This document shows, one piece after another, positions 1 to 64,000 of a stretch of DNA of 64,000 nt; positions within the stretch are counted from its first letter, which is position 1, and each line of letters begins with the position of its first letter. A program made the translations under genes and the position numbers. The stretch comes from Cepaea nemoralis (Eukaryota > Mollusca > Gastropoda > Stylommatophora > Helicidae), in contig JACEFZ010016112.1 of the NCBI GenBank assembly GCA_014155875.1, positions 620,001 to 684,000 of the forward strand, written 5' to 3'. Under the pieces are notes generated by a model. The model saw only the letters and a list, made by a program, of their open reading frames with translations, did not search any database and was not told the origin of the DNA.

Positions 1-104
1 TATGAATCTGCTAACAGATGTTAATACTTTGCTTATTTTCAATCATTTAAAAATACTTTCTAATGCTTCAACAATAAATGCTTTCTGCATGACATACCAA
101 AACA

Positions 105-520
105 ACCCTAGGTTTCAATTTGCAAACCCCTGACCCCGTAAATGTTCTTTGAAGGGTCCAAACAAGTAAAAGTCCAATGGCTTCATGTCTGGACTGTATG
201 CTGGATGTTTCAAGACTTCACATTTCAGAGTATCCACTATATGCACAGCTGTATGAAGGGGTGGGGTGGGGGGGGGGGGGGCGTTGCTGTGAAAGGAACA
301 GTATTATTCCTTTTGAGAGAAGTCCACAGTGTTTCAACTGTATCGCTGGCTTCTATTTGTTCTCTAGCATGTCGCTGTATCAAGAACTAGATAGTTTCAC
401 CCCTTTTCTGAAACTGCACAAATACAGGTCCCTTAATATCCCCCCAAAAAACGGTCATCATGACTTTTCCCAGTGGATTCCTGCACTTTGAATTTGTTTC
501 TTAACCAGCAACAACAGGTG
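105..520 (-). pseudogene. Degraded mariner-type transposase fragment
   Basis: Reading the minus strand in shifting frames gives the catalytic core end of a mariner transposase: GKVMMTVFW, later LKCEVLKHPAYSPDMKPLDF and YLFGPFKEHLRG. These match the family motifs KVM(M/A)TVFWD and HP.YSPDL.P.D(Y/F).LF, the second holding the third catalytic Asp. An in-frame TAG, frame shifts and a 15-base G run (267-281, C run on the coding strand) show it is dead; the run sits where the NARPH motif is expected. N-terminus and inverted repeats not found. Confidence 0.75.
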
Positions 521-1160
521 CTATGTACTGCCTTTTACTCTCTTGTTCATAATAATGCACTGAAATAAAAATAATAATGCTCTATTGTTCTTCCACGGTG
601 CAGGTTGAAAGTGGAACAACCATTTTGTAATTGTTATTGCGCATGCGCAAACTGCTAAATTCTCATGATCTCTACACGGGGCTACCTAAGAGTTAGCTTG
701 TGTCCTGAAATAAGATTTTCCATAATCTTCTATGAATTTTAACATAAAATCCATGTTACTTTTCTTATTTTTTGTTGGATTTATTTTTAGTTGTTTTGAT
801 ATGTTGACACCGCTAGGTACAGCAAGAACATAATGAGATGAGATGATGAGACCCATGTTACTTAATGACATTCTCTTGTATACAGGAGCTGAGATTCAAT
901 CCTCATTGACTTAAAAGCTTACTTTCTCCAAGAAACATGGGTTGCTGCAGTTGCATCCTTTCAACTGTGATTCTATGCTTTCTCCTTCCACTGTGTCCAT
1001 TACAGTTTGTTTACTGACCTTATCTGCTATAACCCTACACTGTCAGCTTGCTTCTACGCCATTTCAAACTGCTAACATGGTTTCTTCAATCAGCTCTATC
1101 TTATTCCTGTTTGCTGACTTACTGTTCATAAACTAATTGTGTTATTATTATAACAGATAT
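521..1160. other. No recognisable feature
   Basis: Kinesin downstream intron sequence or unassigned DNA. I see no coding exon, tail or target duplication here. Confidence 0.5.
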
Positions 1161-1172
1161 GCAATATTTGTT

Positions 1173-1504
1173 GGGACGCAGAAGTGTTTCCAAGGCACCA
1201 GGGCCGGGATCTATACTGGCCAAGACCTGCTGACACATCCACGCTGTGCGTCCTGGGCAATAGGTCCCTTCGGGAACCTGGCTAACATCAGTAGGATTAA
1301 TGATTCCTCCGAAGCCAGAGAGTATCTGCCTGCACGGCGAGGAACCACCAGTCTGCACACCAATAAGCCAGACATGGGACAACGGATACTCAAGCAAACC
1401 TCAGGTCCAGTATGACATCACATTGATGTTGGACAACAGGATGTTTTCATCCAACATACGTGATTTCACGCTGGAGTTCACAGCCAGCGAACACAAGCAA
1501 GCAA
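1173..1504 (+). mobile_element. Retroposon family H, copy 1 (332 bp, 12-bp TSD)
   Basis: Flanked by the 12-bp direct repeat GCAATATTTGTT (1161-1172 and 1505-1516) and ending in a (CAAG)n/(GCAA)n tail. A second copy lies at 62544-62877 in the same orientation with the same two ends and about 90 percent identity by eye. Starts GGGACGCAG. No tRNA-like A and B boxes and no convincing reading frame. Behaves as a full-length SINE-like retroposon of unknown origin; a shared LINE 3' end is the alternative. Confidence 0.8.
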
Positions 1505-1549
1505 GCAATATTTGTTTTTATCTGTATTAAAATTAGCAGACTAGTGTGG

Positions 1550-1935
1550 AATTATGTGGACGCTGAAGAGATGTAGTTGTATAGAAGAATGATGAGAACA
1601 CCATGGACAGATAAACAGTGTAATAAAGATATCTTGAAAGGAGCTAACTCACAAAGAGAACTGGTTACTCACATCTGAATAAGACAATCTACATTCTTTG
1701 AGCACATCATGAGAAGGGAAAAGCTGGATCACGTTGTGACAATGGTAAAGTTGGAGGGGAAGAAAGGCAGGGGAAGACCAAGAGAGAAGATGCTAGACAG
1801 TTTGACAACATGACATGTAGGAATATCAGTATCAGAAATAGATTGGCTGTACACAAGAAAGAAGACATGAACAGACATGATAACCAATGTCACACGGCAT
1901 TAATTAGAAAATCTGTAATGAAGAAGAAGATCTTT
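1550..1935 (+). mobile_element. LINE 3' end fragment (frame-shifted)
   Basis: Shifting frames give FFGHIMRREKL, GKLEGKKGRGRPREKMLDSL: the thumb and C-terminal tail typical of non-LTR retrotransposon reverse transcriptases. Ends near a short GAA-rich tail. A close relative lies at 56170-56335. Confidence 0.75.
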
Positions 1936-2374
1936 AATGAAAAAGAAGATCTGTGTGGATCTTAAATTTGGTTACAAATATTCAATTTAAACAGCTGTCA
2001 TAAACAGAAAAGATTAATTAATTTGTTTGCAACTGCTGTTTAACTAATTAAGCTCATTTAATTCATTTGCTGTTTTCTTATTATTGACTACCCCCCTGTT
2101 CCTCTATTTATGTTGCCATCCCTCCATTTAATTCTTTATGACTGTCTCTTACAGTGATGATTATATACCAGCATATGTTGACTATTTGTTTATCCCAAAG
2201 TCTACTCCAGGTGTATTTTGGTCTTCACCAAGTCATTAGACACAAATTATTATCTAAATAAGCTGGTTATGTCTATTTATCCTTGATCTTGTTATGCCAT
2301 GGGAAAAATGCATTAACTCATTAACTACCATAAGCTTCTGACAGTGCCAAACTTCATAATAATCATGTACCTTG
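1936..2374. other. No recognisable feature
   Basis: AT-rich unassigned sequence; nothing seen on either strand. Confidence 0.5.
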
Positions 2375-2745
2375 CCAACGGGCACAGGCATTGTGTCTCT
2401 ACGATCTTTGTCCTTGGTGTTCTGGGTCAATTCTGTTGATGATTTTTCTCCATCTCACTGTCTCAGTTTGTCCAGCATAATTTCTCTTGGTCGCCCCAGC
2501 CTCTTCTATGACTGGCTGATATTTCTAGTCATAATCATGCTTTTCAATGCCCCTTTTCTCATTACATGACCAAAGAACATTGCTTGTCCCCTTCTTGTGC
2601 TTATATATAATGTTCTTCTTTCATTAACCTTTTCCAAGCACTCGAAGTTAGTTACTCTGGCAGTGAAGGTACGAGCAACGTTGTGTCCCAGAAACCACGT
2701 CTCCACTGCCACCAAGTTCTTCCTCATTTGTTCATTTACCAAACT
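2375..2745 (-). mobile_element. LINE 3' end fragment
   Basis: A minus-strand frame (2506-2742) reads VNEQMRKNLVAVETWFLGHN and RRGQAMFFGHVMRKGALKSM; past a stop and frame shift it continues GRPREIMLDKL. FFGHVMR and GRPRE are LINE C-terminal motifs. Degraded. Confidence 0.75.
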
Positions 2746-2956
2746 TCATGATGCTAAAAAAATAAGCTGTAACTTATCAAAAATGTTCAAGTGTAACAAG
2801 AATGAAGGTGCTGGCAATCTACAAAATTTTGACACTGAAGCTGCGAGCACTCCTCTGGTTGCAAAGTCTAAACAAAATGTTATCTCTCATATGTTATTAT
2901 TCTGGTATTTAATGAGTTCAAATATACTTTACACATAAATGTTAAATTTCCCATAC

Positions 2957-58346
<55,390 letters not shown>

Positions 58347-58785
58347 CTGCAGCAAAATCAAATGAAAATAACATCCAAATGTTTAAGTTTATTAATTGTA
58401 CATTTTATTCTTATGTTATTTACATGCCTCAATTGATGTCTGAGAGAGGACAGGAAGACAAGGCAAATAAATCAACAGGAAGGGGGGGGGGGGGGAATAA
58501 GCAGAAAAAATTACAGAAATGGAAAAAGAAGAGAAAAATGTGTTACCAGGGCCCATAAGGGAAGCAAAGAATAGTAAGACTGTAACCTACCATGTATGTC
58601 AATGAAACAACCAAGGAAACTATAGAACCTTTAGCTGCAATATCCAACCATCCCTGATAAAGCCCTACAAAGGCTTTGGCCTGAGTTGGTTGGGGACCTG
58701 TGTTCCATTGTATACAGCATTAACTGTTCATGATGTGGTAAGTTTAAACATAATGACAATCATGAGATAATAAAGTCACCATTGT
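58347..58785. other. Intron sequence with a 14-base G run
   Basis: Upstream of kinesin exon a. G run 58482-58495, then A/G-rich sequence. No upstream exon (FAYGQ-type) recognised here. Confidence 0.55.
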
Positions 58786-58787
58786 AG

Positions 58788-59000
58788 TAAAGGACCCGTA
58801 AAGGGCGCCTAGAGGTGTACTGGGTAAATGGTGCTAGCAATATATTTGTATAGACCAAATGGCACTTGATGGATGGTCTGGTCATATCACACTGGCTGCC
58901 TTTATTTCCCAGGACATTTCCTGGTACCATTTTTAGGCTGTGTCAACCTGGAAGCCCAGGTAAATTTTAAAATTCTGGCTCGATGGGATTCACTGTTGGA
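58788..59000 (-). mobile_element. SINE C, copy 8
   Basis: GTATAGACCAAATGGCACTT, GATGGATGGTCTGGTCATAT, CCTGGTACCATTTTTAGGCT. Head end decayed. Confidence 0.8.
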
Positions 59001-59818
59001 GAGCTAACTTTAGATGTAAAAAAGAAAGGCCTCGTTTGTTCTTAAAACAAAATTCAGCAACAGAAAAATAAATCGTCTATTTAAAAAAACAACGAGAGTA
59101 AAAATTAATGGACCATGCACAGCCCAGCAGTAAATATTCCGTAAATTATCACTAAAGGTATATAATCTATAACCAAATTCATTGCAGAAACTACACGATT
59201 ATACAACACAAAATTCATCGATATATCAAATGACAGAGGCAATTGGAGAGTCATTATGGTTGATATCTGCTCCAGATCAGGGAACTGAAGAAGATGAGGA
59301 TGAAGAAGAGGTCGATGATGACGGAGTAGTAGTGGTAGCAGGAGCCTAGTGTCGGATATGATACTAAGGGAAAAGGGAGACTGAACTCGAACCACAGCAG
59401 CCATAAGCTTGTGTACTATCCAACCCCACACCCCTCCAAGAGGAAAGGAAACCTCTGGCTCCTCCTCTCTGCTGCATTCTCACGGTAAGAAGTTCAGCTG
59501 TCCGGTCTCAGAGAAACCACATGTTATTTCCACCGCATGCATTTTATCTATGCCTCGCTGCGACATGGAGAGGTTGGTTCTGAAATGCATTATTCAACGT
59601 GTATAGATATAATCTGCAATTCCCCCCCCCCCCCCCCCCCCCCCCCATTCGGTGTTTGAATTTTTCGCTGAAACTTGCTCGGCATTATTTAACTGAAACG
59701 TTTCAGAAACGCATTATTCTTCCTTCTCTTCAGCATAGCATTGGATGTTTCTCTTCACTACATTCACAATAGTCATGGGAAACTGGTAACAATAACTATT
59801 TGCGAACGTATTGCCAAT

Positions 59819-59886
<68 letters not shown>

Positions 59887-60514
59887 ATTGTATTTGGCAT
59901 ACCAAGTTTAGCTAAAGTGTATAGTAAACATGCTCCGCGATGATATTATTGTCTACTGTTACGTTAATTAAACATGTACAACATGTAATTGGTGTGTGAA
60001 AAACCGAATATAAGATTGAGTCTGAATAAAAATAAAGGGTCATTCGTTCCTTGTCTCTAACACTCACTCTCCTGCCTTACCTCTACTCATATACCATGTT
60101 TTACTCACAATGCCACTGACCGCTGCTGCACACGCAGCTTCTACGCGCTCTCCCCGCTGTTTTGGGTTACCGCCTTTTACGTGCGGTAAATATTTAACTG
60201 ATTCTGTGCCGAAGGATAATATATCGCAAAATATGACCTCTCATTTGGACAGAAGGACAATATATCTTCATACTGTGTCATCATGTTTTTTTATTTTGTT
60301 TCATGGTTTCTCCTGCAATTTCAGTGCTCAGTGAACAGAAATTTACATTATAATACTTGTTCATGTGATCGTGTACCGCGTTTGGTTCAAACCTACTTTG
60401 TGTCTGGCACTGCATGAGTTAATCAATTGGGTATTTCTGTCTCTGCTATTCTATGCATTAGAAGATGTCAGACCTGCTGGCTGTGTATATTTGGCACTTA
60501 CTACAGTTAGAGGC
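59001..60514. other. Intron sequence with simple repeats
   Basis: C run 59622-59646 and (CT)n 59818-59881. No kinesin exon or element recognised on either strand. Confidence 0.55.
59818..59881. repeat. (CT)n microsatellite
   Basis: About 64 bases of CT. Unlike the copies at 41.6 and 63.5 kb it lacks the shared unique flank. Confidence 0.95.
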
Positions 60515-60745
60515 ATGCCATATACAGGACGTTCCCATCAATCCCAGCATTCACTGGCTGTGTGTGATTTACTGGGCAATTGTAGTTCAGCAGTTTGCCA
60601 CTGCTTTCTAAACGGCCGACGCCTCATACCATGTAAATCAATGCAAAGCGGTCTGCTTCCAAAGTGCCTGCGACTGATTGTGTACCCTCGATTGAGTATG
60701 TCGGGGAATTATGAAACTTCACGTTTCACTATTTCCTAAACTACA
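60515..60745 (-). mobile_element. SINE B, copy 3
   Basis: Plus text ATACAGGACGTTCCCATCAA, TTTACTGGGCAATTGTAGTTC, GCAGTTTGCCACTGCTTTCT, CATACCATGTAAATCAATGC and CTAAACTACAGACGC aligns with the copies at 4.3 and 5.3 kb. Confidence 0.8.
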
Positions 60746-61631
60746 GACGCACGTTTGACACTTACTAGAGACACAACTCTGTATATACCAATTACAACAC
60801 AGAAGGATTAAAATAATAATAAACATTACATCCCAATTACAACCCAGAAGGATAAACCGGGATATGACTTATGTGACTATGAAAACACTGTTTTGCTGTA
60901 CCAAGAGAGCTGCAATTCCACACAAGAGTGCTGAACATATGCAGCAGGCTATTACGCTAGTGTGTTGTCCCAGCGACTCCAAGATCAGTAAATGACACGT
61001 TGTTTATGGTGTTTAAGCTGCACGTGTGTTGAAGTATACATGTTTCTTCGGTCAGACAATGTCGTCATTTGAAGGTGACTATTTCGAATCTCGGTGTGAC
61101 TATGCTTTCCACTTAAAGATACTCCAACTACTGCCCTTCAGTGGCTATCCTCCTGCTGGTAAAAAACAGAAAGGACGCCTAGTATAAAACTGGCGACAGA
61201 GTGGAGCAGTTCAGCAACTCCTTGTCGTACCGGAAAGCCAAAACACACATCCACACCTCATATACATTTCAGTGAACGAAAAATATAGACAGGGGCAACA
61301 GACCTGGCTCAATCCGTCAACTCAAAAGGCAAACGCAAACTAACCCCCCACCACCCCTTCCCCTACCCCCTAAGAATTGGCCAATGCAGATTATCTGGAT
61401 CGTTCCAGTGCCTCCCACACAGACGAATGTCCACGTGGAACAGGATTTGAGAATTCTGAACACATCCTTCAGAAGTGCCCAACTTAAGAGATCTGCGATG
61501 CCATATTTGTGTAGATAATGTTCAGCTGAACCAGAAATGATGGGGCTCCCGCACTAAAAGACGGTTGAAAGGCTTGAGGATCCTGATATTCACCGGTTTC
61601 TCTCTCCCCCTCCCCCCTTCCAATATAGCTT

Positions 61632-61636
<5 letters not shown>
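60746..61636. other. Intron sequence, no feature recognised
   Basis: Unassigned; a small tandem phrase (CCAATTACAAC.CAGAAGGAT) occurs twice near 60788 and 60832. Confidence 0.5.

Positions 61637-61700
<64 letters not shown>
61637..61700. repeat. (CT)n microsatellite
   Basis: About 64 bases of CT; sits next to a decayed SINE E. Confidence 0.95.
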
Positions 61701-61701
<1 letters not shown>

Positions 61702-61719
61702 GAGCAGTTAACCGCATGC

Positions 61720-61930
61720 CAGAAGCGTAACACAGCTTGAACTCTGTAGTTTCGGTGGAGACCCCCAGAGGACTCCAAGAAAACTTCACTCGAGAAACGA
61801 TTGATCGAGAAACGATTTAGTTAGTACGAGAAACGATTGACCCAGTCCGAAAAAAACGAACCAACCACAGTCTTAAAACGAGCAGATCGCTTAACTACTT
61901 CGACTTAGAGAGAAGTCGATGGACTTAATC
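61720..61930 (-). mobile_element. SINE E, copy 3, decayed
   Basis: GGAGACCCCCAGAGGACTCC, AAGAAAACTTCACTC, then a diverged head (minus strand GTCGAAGTAGTTAAGCGATC, GTGGTTGGTTCG). A phrase GAGAAACGATT is repeated three times inside. Confidence 0.65.
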
Positions 61931-62016
61931 CCGGTAACAGATCTGTAGATGTAACATGACCAATGACCAGAACGCTATGAAGAAGCTTCCATTTTCCCGT
62001 CGTCAAATGTCCTCTT

Positions 62017-62263
62017 GCCGATCTCCGTGGCGAAGAAGTTATGGACGCGGTTCGTGATCCCGCATACCCGAGTTCGAAACACAGCTGCGCACGATCTGGC
62101 AGCAGATCGCGTTGCGCTAGTTTTTTACGAAATGGTATAGGTGCCGGTCGTTCAGAAAGCAATGGCAAACTACTAGACGTAAACTTGCCAAGACATCAAC
62201 AACAGCAAAAAATGCTGGTGTTGACTGCAAACGTCCTGTAAAGGATATGCAACTTAACTTTAG
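62017..62263 (+). mobile_element. SINE A, copy 4 (9-bp TSD)
   Basis: Flanked by TGTCCTCTT (62008-62016, 62264-62272). Head A box TGGCGAAGAAGTTATGG, B-box-like GAGTTCGAAACACAG, body TTCAGAAAGCAATGGCAAAC, end CGTCCTGTAAAGGATATGCA. Confidence 0.92.
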
Positions 62264-62543
62264 TGTCCTCTTCTGTCTAAGCTTTTAATGTGCCTTCCCT
62301 CAATACATGATCATGTACTCATTGCTCATGTTATTTTATCAGACACACTAATTTTTTCCGCGATGAATATCTTCGTGTATTACCATAACTCAAAACCAAA
62401 ATTGGCAGAAAGGAAGTGATACAATTTTTACACACCATCTACATGGGCTCCGTATTGTTCATCGCCAGTTCGCCAGTCTCATAATCAAGTAATTGTAACA
62501 GTTACTCTGGCACACCTTCCTTATATAAAACACTCTGCTAGGA

Positions 62544-62877
62544 GGGACGCAGAGGTGTTTCCAAGGCACCAGGGCCAGGTTTCATACTGGCCAAGACCTA
62601 CTAACACGTCCTAGTCGTGCGTCCTTGGCAACAGGTCCCTTCGGGGTCCTGGCTAACGTAGTAGGATCGCTGAATCTTCCGAAGTCGGAGAATATCTGCC
62701 TGCACGGCGAGGAACCACCAGTCTGCACACCAATAAGCCAGACATGGGACAACGGACACTCACGCAAACCTCAGGTCCGATATTACATCACACTGATGTT
62801 GGACAACAGGATGTCTTCATCCGATATACAGGACTTCACGCTGGAGTTCACAGCCAGCGAACACAAGCAAGCAAGCA
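62544..62877 (+). mobile_element. Retroposon family H, copy 2 (334 bp, 12-bp TSD)
   Basis: Flanked by ACTCTGCTAGGA (62532-62543, 62878-62889). Same start (GGGACGCAG), same length and same (CAAG)n tail as 1173-1504. Confidence 0.85.
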
Positions 62878-62889
62878 ACTCTGCTAGGA

Positions 62890-63383
62890 AACAACACGGC
62901 AAGAAGCTGATGAACGAAACGAGGTATCGCGATCATCTGATATTAGGTGACTGCAATCGTATAAATCGCATATGGAGTAAATAAATAATTATACAAATGA
63001 CTGTCATCATCGTTAGGTGAGTCAACCCGGACGGAGATATGTCTCTCCACTACTTATTATCAACAATTCTTGAGCTATGATTTGCCTGAATACCAATGAC
63101 ACTGAATACATTGAAGTGGTTGTTTCTTGAAAGCACTTTTTCTCTTGGAAAAATGCGCTCATTTGATCTCTTTTCTGCCCAGCTTATTATATACATCATG
63201 GTTATTCTATGCATACCTGCCTCGTAGAACTATATGGTTATGGAATATAGACTCTGTGATACTAGGTCTATTATAGTGTCCACAGCAACGCTGTCAATCT
63301 ACTCAAATTACTTAACACCGGAAGAGGTAATAACTAATGGCCGTTTACGAGACCACAAAACAGCCTAAACTCCATCGTTAAGT
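62890..63383. other. Intron sequence, no feature recognised
   Basis: Unassigned. Confidence 0.5.
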
Positions 63384-63628
<245 letters not shown>

Positions 63629-63769
63629 ACTAATACACTGACACAGATAGTTTGCGGGTTTTTCAGAAACTGGAAAAAATCATGTTAACAAATTAACAAG
63701 ACAACAATAAATTCATGTCTTCCGAAATGAATATGAAGTTTGACAGCTGCAAAATATAATACAGATTCT

Positions 63770-64000
63770 TCTTCTTCTTCAGCGTTCTGAGCTATTGAGG
63801 TTCTTTGCTGCAGATACAATCCGTCTCCATTCGTCTCTCTGGTTGACCTTCTCTTGCCAGTCATTGATTCCAAGTGCTTGTAGGTCTGTACATGTATTAT
63901 CTCTCCACCGTCTTCTTGGTCTACCTCGGGGTCTACGGTCATTTATTTCCTGAGTGTAAGCGAGTTTTTTTTCCCCTATTATCTTCCATTCTTTCTATAT
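63770..64000 (-). mobile_element. LINE lineage 1, copy C, 3' end (cut by the window edge)
   Basis: (CTT)n tail at about 63769-63780, then the same C-terminal coding end as copy A (minus strand DPEVDQEDGGEIIHVQ in the shifted frame). Continues past 64000. Confidence 0.92.

Noticed and set aside
1137..1415. 92-codon frames on both strands at 1119-1415 and their counterparts at 62582-62984
   Set aside because: They fall in retroposon family H; the two copies do not preserve a common frame.
62041..62241. 66-codon frame at 62041
   Set aside because: Lies within SINE A and is explained by it.

Overview
The window is animal genomic DNA: AT-rich, intron-dominated and packed with interspersed repeats. 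The only host gene I can support is a KIF21-type kinesin (kinesin-4 family) on the minus strand. It fills nearly the whole window. Thirteen coding exons (58346 down to 2957) keep reading phase across every junction and encode about 598 residues, from the ATP-binding P-loop through switch I, switch II, the neck, an acidic region and the start of a coiled coil. The 5' exons lie beyond 64000 and the rest of the coiled coil and the WD40 end lie before 1. The repeat mix (tRNA-derived SINEs, several LINE lineages including RNase H-encoding ones, Ty3-type LTR element, Helitron, hAT and TTAA elements, mariner and Tigger-like relics) suggests a bilaterian invertebrate; I cannot name the species.

Layout. 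1-2900: mariner relic, a 332-bp retroposon with its own target duplication, LINE 3' ends. 2957-3151: most 3' kinesin exon in view. 3800-11000: SINEs, a minus-strand LINE with a long open reverse transcriptase, a 70-bp minisatellite. 11985-21795: a complete-length Ty3-type LTR retrotransposon, LTRs 304 bp with one visible difference, sitting inside an older LINE. Its gag and pol are joined by a textbook -1 frameshift signal, and pol is broken by a 915-bp element flanked by TTAA. 22887-33937: six small kinesin exons among minisatellites (83 bp and 99 bp units), SINEs and LINE relics. 34190-36365: a 50-bp minisatellite split by an RNase H-encoding LINE end. 36972-42729: three motor-domain exons, a LINE nested in a LINE, a Helitron and a GA-tailed repeat. 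42955-44458: a three-level nest (SINE in SINE, then a palindromic LTR unit). 44465-56335: LINE copies and SINEs around three motor exons. 58158-58346: P-loop exon. 58350-64000: the upstream intron, with SINEs, simple repeats and the second copies of two repeat families.

The most unusual object is at 43330-44282. Two LTRs of one family lie tail to tail around a single 18-nt primer binding site complementary to tRNA-Pro. The whole unit has a 5-bp target duplication and sits in a SINE whose uninterrupted form is present near 10.6 kb, so it seems to have integrated as one palindromic molecule. Other points worth a second look are a GC-AG intron in the kinesin motor domain, a non-tRNA retroposon family, SINEs that share a body but have different tRNA heads, and a shared (ACTA)n tail linking SINEs to an RNase H LINE.
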